Shown: positions 46,605 through 54,833 of the stretch, piece after piece
How the letters are laid out: each line of letters begins with the position of its first letter
Numbering within the stretch: position 1 is the first letter of the stretch
Assembly (NCBI RefSeq): GCF_016862175.1
Contig: NZ_BOML01000056.1
Coordinates: forward strand, 124,001 to 188,000
DNA from: Paractinoplanes durhamensis
Lineage (GTDB): Bacteria; Actinomycetota; Actinomycetes; Mycobacteriales; Micromonosporaceae
Reading direction: 5' to 3'
DNA length: 64,000 nucleotides
The notes under the pieces: model-generated
The model's database searches: none
The model's input: only the letters and a program-made list of their open reading frames with translations
What the model was told of the DNA's origin: nothing
Made by a program: the position numbers and the translations under genes

Positions 46605-47396
46605 ATGGACCTGCAGCTCAGCGGCAAGACGGCGTTCGTCAGCGGATCCAGCCGTGGCATCGGGTACGCGATCGCGAAGGCGCTGGCCGGTGAGGGCGTC
46701 GATGTGGTTCTCAACGGTCGTGATCCGGTGAAGCTGGCTCAGGCCGTCGACGCGTTGCGGCGCGCGGTGCCCGGTGTGGCCGTCAGTGGGCTGCCCGCCG
46801 ACTTTGCGGTTGCCGGTGACGTCGATCGGCTGTGTGCCCAGATGCGTGGCGTCGACATTCTGGTCAACAACGTCGGGCTGTTCGAGCTCAAACCCTTCGA
46901 GCTCATCTCGGACGACGACTGGCGGCTCTACCACGAGGTCAACGTGCTCAGCGGAGTCCGGCTCGCTCGGCGGCTGATGCCGGGGATGCTCGATCGGGGG
47001 TGGGGGCGGATCGTGTTCGTCAGCAGCGAGTCGGGCGTCAACGTTCCGGCCGACATGATCCATTACGGCACGTCCAAGACGGCGATGCTCGCGGTGGGCA
47101 ACGGCCTGGCGAAGCTCACGAAGGGCACCGCGGTGACCGTCAACTCGGTCCTGGGCGGGCCTACCTACTCCGACGGCGTCGCCGACACGGTCAGGTCGCT
47201 GGCCGAGGCGCGGTCCATCCCCGAGGAGCAGATGAAGGCAGCGATCATCGGCACCAACCGGACGACCCTGCTGGAACGCTTCATCGAGCCGGACGAGATC
47301 GCGAACGCGGTGACCTTCGTCGCCAGTCCGGTCGCGTCCGCGATCAACGGATCGGCCGTGCGGGTCGACGGCGGTGTGCTGACAACGGTCATGTGA
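46605..47396 (+). CDS. Short-chain dehydrogenase/reductase
   Basis: 263 residues, classical SDR. NAD(P) motif 'G-S-S-R-G-I-G' near residue 14, 'L-V-N-N-V-G' in the middle, catalytic Ser in 'V-F-V-S-S-E-S-G' and Tyr-x-x-x-Lys in 'H-Y-G-T-S-K'. The C-terminal 'I-N-G-S-A-V-R-V-D-G-G' is typical. It reduces or oxidises an unknown alcohol/ketone. GGAGGAC before the ATG is a strong ribosome-binding site. Confidence 0.9.
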   Translation: MDLQLSGKTAFVSGSSRGIGYAIAKALAGEGVDVVLNGRDPVKLAQAVDALRRAVPGVAVSGLPADFAVAGDVDRLCAQMRGVDILVNNVGLFELKPFELISDDDWRLYHEVNVLSGVRLARRLMPGMLDRGWGRIVFVSSESGVNVPADMIHYGTSKTAMLAVGNGLAKLTKGTAVTVNSVLGGPTYSDGVADTVRSLAEARSIPEEQMKAAIIGTNRTTLLERFIEPDEIANAVTFVASPVASAINGSAVRVDGGVLTTVM

Positions 47397-47568
47397 GCAT
47401 CATCTTGCCGGCGAAGTCGACGAAGGCGCCGGTCGCGTGGTGCGTGGGAGGACGGGGCCACACCGGCCAGATCTACGCGCTGTAAATGGCAGCCGTCGAG
47501 CAACCCGGGCGGATGAACTCTGGCGAATGGCTCGAAAAGGAAGGCCGCGTGATCGCTACCGTTCGGGC

Positions 47569-48777
47569 GTGACTACCGATAGCGATCGTAACGAGACCTT
47601 CAGTGACTCTCTCGTGGGTGGACGTCGGATGCGCGCCGGTCGGGCCGTTGTGGTGGGCCTGATCGGGTTGCTCGCACTCGCCGCCACCACGGCCGCCGGC
47701 GTCAAGCCGGCCCCCGCGCACAGCGCTGCCGCCGTTGACGCCCCTGGTGCCCTCGCCCGCAGGGTCGTGCCCGGTACGGACGGCATCATTGCCGTTCGGC
47801 CGGACGGCAGAGTGTTCGCCACGGTGAGCAACGGGGCGGTTCGGCAGTGGAACGCCGCTACCGGGCGTCAGGCTGGGCCGGCGCTCGGCGAGCAGATCGG
47901 GGCCATCCATTCCGTCGGGTTCAGCCCGAACGGGAAGCGGGTGATCATCGGCAGCGACACCGGAGTATCGCTGTGGGCTGCCGTTACGGGCGAGCAGATC
48001 GGGGCGCCGCTGGCCGGGCACGCCGGGGCGGTTCGCGCGGCGACCTTCAGCCCGACCGGGCAGCTGGTGGCCGCCGGCGGTGACGACGGCACGGCCCGGC
48101 TGTGGAATTCCGGCACGGGGCAGCTGCTGTTCACCCTGGCCGGGCACGTCGGCGCGGTCACGTCGGTCGTGTTCAGCCCGGACGGTCGGCGCCTTGCCAC
48201 CGCGGGCGCGGACAACACCGTCCGGCTGTGGGACGTCGGCACCGGTCAGTTGATCGGTATGCCGCTGGCCGCGATCGCCGGCCCGGTCTATGCGTTGAGC
48301 TTCACCCCGGACGCCGCTCTCCTGGCCACCTCCGACGGCAGTGACGTCGTCCGGCTGTGGAACGCGACCACCGGCGCACCCGCGGGCAGGCCGATCGTCG
48401 GCAACGCCGGGCCGGTGTACGCGCTGACCTTCAACCTGGCCGGCACGCTTCTGGCCACCTCGTCCGGCGGCGACGACACCGTACGGCTGTGGAATGTCGC
48501 CACCCGCCGGCCGGCCGCCGCGCCGCTCGCCGGGCACACCGGACCGGTCCGCGCGATGCGGTTCAACCTGAGCGGCACGCTGCTGGCCACCGGCAGTGAC
48601 GACGGGACCCTGCGGCTGTGGGACGCCGAGACCGGGGACGCGGTCGGCGAGCCGTCGATCGGGCACGAGGGGCCGGTCTGGTCGCTGCGGTTCACCCCCG
48701 AGGGCAAACGGGTGATCACCGCGGGCAAGGACAACACGGTTCGGCTGTGGCGTCTCACTGAGGAAGACGTCGCCTGA
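47569..48777 (+). CDS. Exported WD40-repeat beta-propeller protein
   Basis: 402 residues from GTG 47569. A hydrophobic segment (~22-42, 'V-V-V-G-L-I-G-L-L-A-L-A-A-T-T-A-A-G-V') exports or anchors the protein. Then come about eight WD40-type repeats of ~42 residues ('V-x-x-x-x-F-S-P-x-G-x-x-L-A-T...T-V-R-L-W-D-x-x-T-G'), which would make a seven- or eight-bladed propeller for protein binding. The repeats are regular and full length. Start choice is uncertain among ATG 47527, GTG 47569 and ATG 47629. No enzyme domain. Confidence 0.82.
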   Translation: MTTDSDRNETFSDSLVGGRRMRAGRAVVVGLIGLLALAATTAAGVKPAPAHSAAAVDAPGALARRVVPGTDGIIAVRPDGRVFATVSNGAVRQWNAATGRQAGPALGEQIGAIHSVGFSPNGKRVIIGSDTGVSLWAAVTGEQIGAPLAGHAGAVRAATFSPTGQLVAAGGDDGTARLWNSGTGQLLFTLAGHVGAVTSVVFSPDGRRLATAGADNTVRLWDVGTGQLIGMPLAAIAGPVYALSFTPDAALLATSDGSDVVRLWNATTGAPAGRPIVGNAGPVYALTFNLAGTLLATSSGGDDTVRLWNVATRRPAAAPLAGHTGPVRAMRFNLSGTLLATGSDDGTLRLWDAETGDAVGEPSIGHEGPVWSLRFTPEGKRVITAGKDNTVRLWRLTEEDVA

Positions 48778-48787
48778 CGACGGCACC

Positions 48788-48824
48788 ACCGGCCTGGGCT
48801 GCGGAGACGCAGCTCAGGCCGGTT
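48788..48824 (+). terminator. Terminator hairpin after the WD40 gene
   Basis: A stem of about 16 bp (ACCGGCCTG/CAGGCCGGT plus GCTGCG/CGCAGC) with a GAGA loop, 10 bp after the stop. A short T-poor tail follows. Confidence 0.75.
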
Positions 48825-48855
48825 ATCGGCGGAGGTATGTGATCAGGACCATAAG

Positions 48856-48874
48856 TTAGGTAAGGGTGGCCTAA
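48856..48874 (+). promoter_or_regulatory. DtxR/IdeR-type iron box upstream of the ferredoxin reductase gene
   Basis: TTAGGTAAGGGTGGCCTAA matches the 19-bp consensus TTAGGTTAGGCTAACCTAA at 15 positions, with both TTAGG/CCTAA ends intact. It lies 46 bp upstream of the ATG at 48920. Confidence 0.8.
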
Positions 48875-48919
48875 CTATGATCGTGGTTCCACGTCTTCGA
48901 CCGAATGAGGAACGCGACC

Positions 48920-50269
48920 ATGGAACGCCCGCTGCGGGTTGCCGTCATCGGAACCGGCCCGGCCGGTGTCTACGCCGCCGACCACCTGATCAAGGCCTCC
49001 GAATCGGTGACGGTCGACATCTTCGATCGGCTGCCGACGCCGTACGGCCTGATTCGTTATGGCGTGGCGCCGGACCACTCGCGGATCAAAGAGGTGGTCA
49101 ACGCCCTTTATCGGGTGTTGAACAACCCGCGCATCCGGTTCATCGGCAACGTCGAGTACGGCGTGGACGTCAAGCAGGACGAGCTGCGGCGTTTCTACGA
49201 CGCCACGGTGATCGCCACCGGCGCCGAGAAGGACCGGCCGCTCGACATCCCGGGCATCGACCTGCCGGGCAGCTTCGGGGCCGCGGACTTCGCCTCCTGG
49301 TACAACGGGCATCCGGACGTGCCGCGCGAGTGGCCGCTGGAGGCCACCGAGATCGCCGTGATCGGCGCCGGCAACGTGGCCGTCGACGTGGCCCGGATCC
49401 TCGCGAAGACCGCCGACGAGCTGCTCGTGACCGAGATCCCGGACAACGTCCACCGGGCGTTGAAGGCGAGCCCGGCCACCGACGTACACCTCTTCTCCCG
49501 GCGCGGCCCGGCGCAGGTGAAGTTCACCCCGCAGGAGCTGCGCGAACTCGACGCGTCGCCCAACGTCGAGGTGATCGTGCACCCGGAGGGCATCGAGTTC
49601 GACGAGGGCAGCCTCGCCGCCATGCGCGAGACCCGGCACGTGAAGATGTGCGTCGACATCCTGCAGAACTGGGCCGTCCGCGACCCGCGGGACCGCCCGC
49701 GCCGGCTGCACCTGCACTTCCTGCAGTCCCCGGTCGCCGTCCTCGGCGACGGCAGGGTGACGGGCCTGCGCACCGAGACCCAGGAGCTGACCGGCGACGG
49801 CTGGGTGCGTGGCACCGGCGAGTTCACCGACTGGCCGGTGCAGGCGGTCTACCGAGCCGTCGGCTACCTCAGCCAGGCGCTGCCGGAACTGCCGTTCGAC
49901 AACGGGAGCGGAACCATCCCGCACGCCGCCGGCCGCATTCTGGACCTCGACGGCGACCACATCCCGGGCATGTACGTCACCGGCTGGATCAAGCGCGGCC
50001 CGGTCGGCCTGATCGGCCACACCAAGGGCGACGCCGGCGAGACGATCACGAGCCTGCTCGCGGACACGAACGAGGCCGCGACGGACCGCGACCCGGACGC
50101 CGTCCTCGCGCATCTGGCCAACCGCGGCCTGCGCTACACGACCTGGGCCGAGTGGCAGAAGCTGGACGCGCACGAGATCGCCCTCGGCGAGCCGCACGGC
50201 CGCAAGCGGATCAAAGTCGTGCCCCGCCAGGAGATGCTCGACATCTGCGCCGGTGCTAATACCCAATAA
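48920..50269 (+). CDS. fprA: FprA-type ferredoxin/flavodoxin-NADP+ reductase
   Basis: 449 residues, adrenodoxin-reductase-like flavoenzyme that passes electrons between NADPH and ferredoxin. FAD motif 'V-I-G-T-G-P-A-G-V-Y-A-A' at the N-terminus, 'D-R-L-P-T-P-Y-G-L-I-R-Y-G-V-A-P-D-H' (family hallmark), NADP motif 'V-I-G-A-G-N-V-A-V-D-V', and 'G-W-I-K-R-G-P-V-G-L-I-G' near the end. The iron box upstream predicts expression under low iron. ATG 48920 has AGGA upstream; ATG 48905 would add five residues. Confidence 0.92.
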   Translation: MERPLRVAVIGTGPAGVYAADHLIKASESVTVDIFDRLPTPYGLIRYGVAPDHSRIKEVVNALYRVLNNPRIRFIGNVEYGVDVKQDELRRFYDATVIATGAEKDRPLDIPGIDLPGSFGAADFASWYNGHPDVPREWPLEATEIAVIGAGNVAVDVARILAKTADELLVTEIPDNVHRALKASPATDVHLFSRRGPAQVKFTPQELRELDASPNVEVIVHPEGIEFDEGSLAAMRETRHVKMCVDILQNWAVRDPRDRPRRLHLHFLQSPVAVLGDGRVTGLRTETQELTGDGWVRGTGEFTDWPVQAVYRAVGYLSQALPELPFDNGSGTIPHAAGRILDLDGDHIPGMYVTGWIKRGPVGLIGHTKGDAGETITSLLADTNEAATDRDPDAVLAHLANRGLRYTTWAEWQKLDAHEIALGEPHGRKRIKVVPRQEMLDICAGANTQ

Positions 50270-50285
50270 CAAGAACTGCCTTTAC

Positions 50286-50297
50286 TAATAGGTATTA
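50286..50297. promoter_or_regulatory. AT-rich palindrome between fprA and the propeller hydrolase gene
   Basis: TAATA-GG-TATTA inside a short AT-rich stretch (TTTACTAATAGGTATTATCATC) that stands out in the GC-rich region. It is 98 bp upstream of the next gene and may be a promoter element or operator. Confidence 0.3.
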
Positions 50298-50394
50298 TCA
50301 TCTTGACCACCGTCAATACCGACGACGAAACTTCGAGGCGTCCCCTCCGGCGCCGGCCGCCCCCACGGCGCCGCATCGTCCTGGAGGTCGCCGC

Positions 50395-51372
50395 ATGGAA
50401 CGACGCTCGCTGCTGCGCGGAATAGCCGGAATAGCTGGAACGGCCGGAGCAGGCGGCTTGGCCGGGGTGGGCGTGCCCGCCGCCGCGCAGGCCGCCGGCC
50501 CGGCCGGCATGCCCACCTACACCTATCTGCGCGACGCACTCAAGACGCCGCTGCGCTACAACCCGACCGGGGAATTCATCTTTCCCTGCATTCGCGGCGT
50601 CTACGACAAGGTGAGCGGCGCCCGCAGCCGCTATTACCTCTATTACGCACCGCACGAGAAGCCGGGCGGCATCTGCGTCGCCGGCGCCGATTCGCTCAAC
50701 GGCCCGTTCTCGGAGTATGCGAACAACCCGATCATCGACAACGTGCTGCCCAGCACCACCGTCTCGCACGTGTCCTCACCCCACGTGACCTGGGACGCGG
50801 CGACCAAACAGTTCTTCCTCTATTTCCACGGCGAAAACACCACCACGCGCGTGGCCCGATCCTCCGACGGGCTCGCCTTCACCGACGAGACCCCGATTTT
50901 GAGTACGCGTCTGGTCCCCGGCCTCACCGAGACGTCGTATGCGCGGGTCTTCGAGCACGTGATCCCGGGCCGGGGCAACAAATACGCGATGGTCTACATG
51001 GGAGTGCTGGCCGGCCGGCGGCGCATCTATCACGGCTGGTCACCGAACGGCTGGGACCAGTGGCAGTTCGCCCAGACGCCGCTGGTGAACCCGGAACCGG
51101 ACGGGCTCACCGACATCTCGGGAGCGTCGCTGGTGTTCCGCAACAGCACGGTCTACGTGGCGTACCACGGCAACGACGGCAAGATGCGGATCACCGAGGT
51201 GGGCCCCGGCCTCGACCGGGAGACCCACCTCGGCGTTTTCCACTCCCCCATGGCCTCGGACAACGGCCGGGCGGCGGCACCGTCGTTCGGCACCGACGGC
51301 GGCGTGCAGTACATGTTCTACGAGGCCGGCCCGCGCCTCAGCGCCCGCATCTGCATAGCCCGGGCCAACTGA
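50395..51372 (+). CDS. Secreted GH43-like five-bladed propeller protein
   Basis: 325 residues. The start is 'M-E-R-R-S-L-L-R-G-I-A-G' followed by an Ala/Gly hydrophobic run and 'A-A-Q-A-A', a twin-arginine-style export signal (R-R-S-L-L). The mature protein shows the spaced 'Y-Y-L-Y-Y-A', 'S-S-P-H-V-T-W-D', 'F-L-Y-F-H-G' and 'Y-A-M-V-Y-M-G' strands of glycosyl hydrolase 43/62-type propellers. Acidic catalytic residues are not certain, so the activity is only suggested. GGAGGTC before the ATG. Confidence 0.7.
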   Translation: MERRSLLRGIAGIAGTAGAGGLAGVGVPAAAQAAGPAGMPTYTYLRDALKTPLRYNPTGEFIFPCIRGVYDKVSGARSRYYLYYAPHEKPGGICVAGADSLNGPFSEYANNPIIDNVLPSTTVSHVSSPHVTWDAATKQFFLYFHGENTTTRVARSSDGLAFTDETPILSTRLVPGLTETSYARVFEHVIPGRGNKYAMVYMGVLAGRRRIYHGWSPNGWDQWQFAQTPLVNPEPDGLTDISGASLVFRNSTVYVAYHGNDGKMRITEVGPGLDRETHLGVFHSPMASDNGRAAAPSFGTDGGVQYMFYEAGPRLSARICIARAN

Positions 51373-51381
51373 TCCGAAAGG

Positions 51382-53790
51382 TCAGCAGATCTGCTTGACC
51401 CACACCTCGACCGTCTGCTGGCGGACGTTGCCGGCGTTGTCGGTCGCGGTGAGGGTGATCCGGTGCTTGATCTGTTCGCATCCGCCGTACAGCTTCACGG
51501 TCGGGCTCGGCCCGGTTCCGATCTGGACGGCGGGTGCGCCGGCCCGGCTGTCGGTCCACACCAGGGTGAGTGGGCCGCCTTCCGGGTCGCTGGCGGTGCT
51601 ACCCAGGGTGAGCTGGTGATAGATCCCGTCGGCGTCCGAGCCGTTGACCCAGAGGCTCGCCCCGTCGAGCGGATTGGTGATCGCCACCGTCGGCGGGAGG
51701 TTCGGCCCGGCCGGCTGGATCGCGATCGTCACGGTGTCGGTCTGGCAGGACCCGAACGAGTCGCAGCCGCGGAACGTCACCGTGTGCTGGCCGGTGCTCG
51801 TGTTCAGCGCCGCCGTCGCGGTGTGCCCGGTCGCGAACGACGTGGCCGACCCGTCGAGACGCCAGCTCACCTGGCTGTTCGCGAGCGGGCCGAGGTCCGG
51901 GTCCCAGCTGGTCCCGGTGAAGGTGATCGGTTCGGTCGGGGTGAACACCGGCACCGCGGAATCGTCGCTGGGCGTGACGATGTGCATGACCGGGGCATGG
52001 TTCGTCACGGTCACCTGGATCGAGTCGGACGCGGTGGCCCCGCCCGGGAACGCCGCGGTCGCGGTGACCGTGTACGTGCCGGCCGGCAGCGACGCGGTGA
52101 TCGGGTTGCCGGTGCCGAGGGCGGTGCTGCCGCGTTTCCAGGTGACGGTCGGCGTGCCCAGGCCGTCGTCGAAGGTGACCGCCCGGAACTGGGTGGGGGT
52201 GCCGGCACCGAGTTGAGCCCCGGTGAGCGGCGTCTTGATGTCGATGGCCGGTGGGAGGGCATCGCGGACCGCGTCCAGCGCGTTGATGACCCGCCGTTTG
52301 ACCTGCTCGTCGGGGCTGGTGCGCATCGCGTTGAACAGCTTCGACTCGACGGAGTTGCTGCTCTGACCCGGGTCGGCCGCCCAGATCAGGGCGGCGACCC
52401 CGGCCGCGTACGGGCTGGCGAAGCTGGTTCCGTTCACCGGATGGACCGCGGTATTGGCCGGCGTCGGGCCGGAGATGACGGTGTACGGCGCGAAGATGTC
52501 CACGTTCTCGTGCCCGTAGTTGGAGTGCGAGGCACGATCGAGGCTGTTCCGGGCCAGGCCACCGACGCAGATCACCCCGGCGTTCTCGCAGGGGGTGACC
52601 CAATGGTTCTCCCAGCAGACGAACCAGACGCAGGATTCCCCGTCCACGTCATTGCCGTCGTTGCCGGCCGCCGCGAAGAGCAGGATGCCGGCCCCGTGGA
52701 AGGTCGAGGTCGCCAGCTCGAACGGGATCACCGACCACTCCAGCGACCAGTGCACGGAGGCGCCGAAACTCATGTTGATGATCCGGCTGCCGGCGTTGAC
52801 CGCGGCCGAGATGCCGAAGATCGCGGTGAAGAAGTCGTAGCTGGACCAGACCAGGTGGAGCCGGGCACCCGGTCCGGCCGAACCGGCCACCCCGCGGCCG
52901 TTGTCGGGCACGCCACCGGCGGTGTCGGCCACCTCGGTGCCGTGCCACGGCGCCGCTGAGCTGCCCGCGTCACCCGGCGAGACGAGCGGGACCACGCTGG
53001 CCGACGTCGTGCCGGCCGGCAGATCGTCGTTGATGTCGGGACGGAATCCCTGGTCGACGATGCCGATCTTGACGGTGCTCTCGGCCCGGCCCACCGAGTC
53101 GAGCAGGGTCCAGGCCGGGGCGGTGCCGATGTCCTGGGTGCTGCCGGAATTCAGATACGACCAGGTGTACGCGTTCCGGTCGTACGCCGAGCCGGAATTG
53201 TTGCCGAATCCGTCCGGGCCGATCAGCGCCTCGTTGGTGCTGCCATTGGCGATGCCGTCCGGTTCGGCGAGCCAGTTGATGCCGACCGTCAGCCCGTCGA
53301 CCGCCTCGGTGGCGGCGATGGTCAGCAGCCCGAGGCCGGCCTTGCTGGACACGGCGAGTGCGTCGGCCTGCTCCCGGCCGGGGTTGAGCTTGCCGAGCAG
53401 GTCACTGAGCTTGCTCGGATCGGCGAGACCCGGCTCGACGCGTACGAGAAATTGCGGAACGAAGTCTTTGATCTTGGGGTCGTTCTTGATCAGGACCGTC
53501 CCGCCCCACCGTTTGGCGAGGGCGTCGGCCGCCGCCGGGTCCGCGCTGGTGAGGATGAGTTCGTCGGCGACGAAATCGCTGTGCACGCCGGCCGAATCGG
53601 TCAGGCCCGCCACCGGCCGGGCGATCCCGTCCGTCCAGGGCGGAGGCGGCGGGCTCGCCGGCTTGGCCGCGTCTTCGTCCACCGAGATGATCACTGGGCC
53701 CGGATCCGGTTCCGCCGCCCGGGCACTGCCCGGCGTGACCAGCAGAAGCGCCACCGCCAGCGCCGTTACGGAACGCAGCATGCGCGCCAT
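51382..53790 (-). CDS. Secreted subtilisin-like serine protease with Ig/PKD-type C-terminal repeats
   Basis: 802 residues. Signal peptide 1-26. A propeptide-like region runs to ~200. The S8 peptidase domain has the full triad: Asp246 in 'G-I-V-D-Q-G-F', His283 in 'W-H-G-T-E-V', Ser456 in 'N-G-T-S-F-A-S-P', with oxyanion Asn377 in 'A-A-G-N-D-G'. From ~515 to the end there are three Ig-like/PKD domains ('V-T-W-K-R-G-S', 'I-T-F-T-G-T-S-W-D-P-D', 'L-G-S-T-A-S-D-P-E-G-G'), probably for substrate or wall binding. It is the first of a run of secreted enzymes here, convergent with the propeller gene. Confidence 0.9.
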   Translation of the reverse strand: MARMLRSVTALAVALLLVTPGSARAAEPDPGPVIISVDEDAAKPASPPPPPWTDGIARPVAGLTDSAGVHSDFVADELILTSADPAAADALAKRWGGTVLIKNDPKIKDFVPQFLVRVEPGLADPSKLSDLLGKLNPGREQADALAVSSKAGLGLLTIAATEAVDGLTVGINWLAEPDGIANGSTNEALIGPDGFGNNSGSAYDRNAYTWSYLNSGSTQDIGTAPAWTLLDSVGRAESTVKIGIVDQGFRPDINDDLPAGTTSASVVPLVSPGDAGSSAAPWHGTEVADTAGGVPDNGRGVAGSAGPGARLHLVWSSYDFFTAIFGISAAVNAGSRIINMSFGASVHWSLEWSVIPFELATSTFHGAGILLFAAAGNDGNDVDGESCVWFVCWENHWVTPCENAGVICVGGLARNSLDRASHSNYGHENVDIFAPYTVISGPTPANTAVHPVNGTSFASPYAAGVAALIWAADPGQSSNSVESKLFNAMRTSPDEQVKRRVINALDAVRDALPPAIDIKTPLTGAQLGAGTPTQFRAVTFDDGLGTPTVTWKRGSTALGTGNPITASLPAGTYTVTATAAFPGGATASDSIQVTVTNHAPVMHIVTPSDDSAVPVFTPTEPITFTGTSWDPDLGPLANSQVSWRLDGSATSFATGHTATAALNTSTGQHTVTFRGCDSFGSCQTDTVTIAIQPAGPNLPPTVAITNPLDGASLWVNGSDADGIYHQLTLGSTASDPEGGPLTLVWTDSRAGAPAVQIGTGPSPTVKLYGGCEQIKHRITLTATDNAGNVRQQTVEVWVKQIC

Positions 53791-53791
53791 G

Positions 53792-54049
53792 TCAGGGGCA
53801 GTTGCCGGCGATGAGCTGCTGCTCGATCACCGCGGCCAGGGCGCTGAGCCGCTTGATCTGGGCGATGATGCCCGGCTTCTGGGCGGGCCCGGCCTCGGCC
53901 AGCCGCTCCTGCAGGATGGTGATCCGGATGTCGTATCCGTCGAGGGCGGCCTGCAGGGCGACGCAGTCGACGGCCGCCGACGCGGGGGTGGCCACCGCGA
54001 CGGGAAGCGCGAGCGCGGCGAGCAGAGCAAGAGCGATGGTGCGTTTCAT
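53792..54049 (-). CDS. Small secreted protein with two cysteines
   Basis: 85 residues. Signal peptide 1-~25 ('I-A-L-A-L-L-A-A-L-A-L-P-V-A'). The ~60-residue mature part is predicted helical ('L-Q-A-A-L-D-G-Y-D-I-R-I-T-I-L-Q-E-R-L'), with Cys near each end ('V-D-C-V-A' and 'G-N-C-P') that may form one disulfide clamping a helical hairpin. GGAGG before the ATG at 54049. It lies between the lipase and protease genes in the same direction, 1 bp before the protease gene, so co-expression is likely. Function unknown. Confidence 0.7.
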   Translation of the reverse strand: MKRTIALALLAALALPVAVATPASAAVDCVALQAALDGYDIRITILQERLAEAGPAQKPGIIAQIKRLSALAAVIEQQLIAGNCP

Positions 54050-54063
54050 GAGGTCCTCCATAA

Positions 54064-54738
54064 CTAGGTGACGGGCAGATTGATGAAGGTGCCGGGGCAG
54101 GTGCCGCCGACGGCGGCCAGTGCCGCGGCGATGAACAGCGGTGAGCGGGGTTCCGCCGGGTGTTCGACCCCGGTGATCTCGTGGAAGCAGGCGCCGCCGT
54201 CCAGCCGGGTGACGTCGGCGGCGTCCTCGGTGCTGCGGATCGTCGTGTAGGCGACGTCGCCCGGGGTGTCGTCGCCGGTATCGAGGTCCCACATGAAGGG
54301 GTTGAACGGGCACATCTGGCCGCCGTCCTGCTCGCCCAGAAGGCAGGCGGGCAGGTAGCCGTACTGCGGTGAACCCATCGAGACGTAGGTGCTCACCTCG
54401 GCCACGCCGCCGAGCCGTTTGAGGTACCAGCGCGTCGACAGGCCACCCATGCTGTGCCCGACCAGGCTGACCTTGGCCGCCCCCGTCCGCTCCCGGACCT
54501 GGCGCACGGTATCGGCGATCACCAACGCGTTGACCAGGTTGTTCTGGCCCGGCAGGTCGACCGTGTACGCGGGGTATCCGGCCGCCGTGAACGCGTCCCG
54601 CATCGTCGCCATGTCGCTGCCGACGCCGGTCCAGCCGTGCACCAGGATCACCGGTTCCCGGCGTACCTCATCGGCGTGGGCAGCGGTGGCGGGCAGCACC
54701 GTGAGCAGGAAGGCAAGGGCGGCCATTGTGGACCTCAT
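54064..54738 (-). CDS. Secreted triacylglycerol lipase/esterase (alpha/beta hydrolase)
   Basis: 224 residues with a signal peptide (1-22). The oxyanion region is 'I-L-V-H-G-W-T-G' and the nucleophile elbow 'V-G-H-S-M-G-G'. A downstream Asp ('W-D-L-D-T-G-D-D') and His ('C-F-H-E-I-T') fit the lipase triad, and four Cys may form disulfides. Similar to Streptomyces-type secreted lipases (EstA/LipA-like). It heads the minus-strand group lipase, small protein, protease. Confidence 0.85.
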   Translation of the reverse strand: MRSTMAALAFLLTVLPATAAHADEVRREPVILVHGWTGVGSDMATMRDAFTAAGYPAYTVDLPGQNNLVNALVIADTVRQVRERTGAAKVSLVGHSMGGLSTRWYLKRLGGVAEVSTYVSMGSPQYGYLPACLLGEQDGGQMCPFNPFMWDLDTGDDTPGDVAYTTIRSTEDAADVTRLDGGACFHEITGVEHPAEPRSPLFIAAALAAVGGTCPGTFINLPVT

Positions 54739-54833
54739 GCTGTTCCTCCCGATGTGTACTGTGACGCCGACATCTTGGCGGGGCGGCCTGCAACCGCGCT
54801 GACGCGGCGCTGCAACGGGGTGCGGAGGAAGGC

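Noticed and set aside
46605..47396. Extending the island to include the SDR and WD40 genes
   Set aside because: No further copy of the att repeat was found after 44709, and these genes look intact and chromosomal in style.
51463..52959. A 498-residue plus-strand frame opposite the protease
   Set aside because: No domain, Gly/Arg-rich shadow of a protease with an intact catalytic triad on the other strand.
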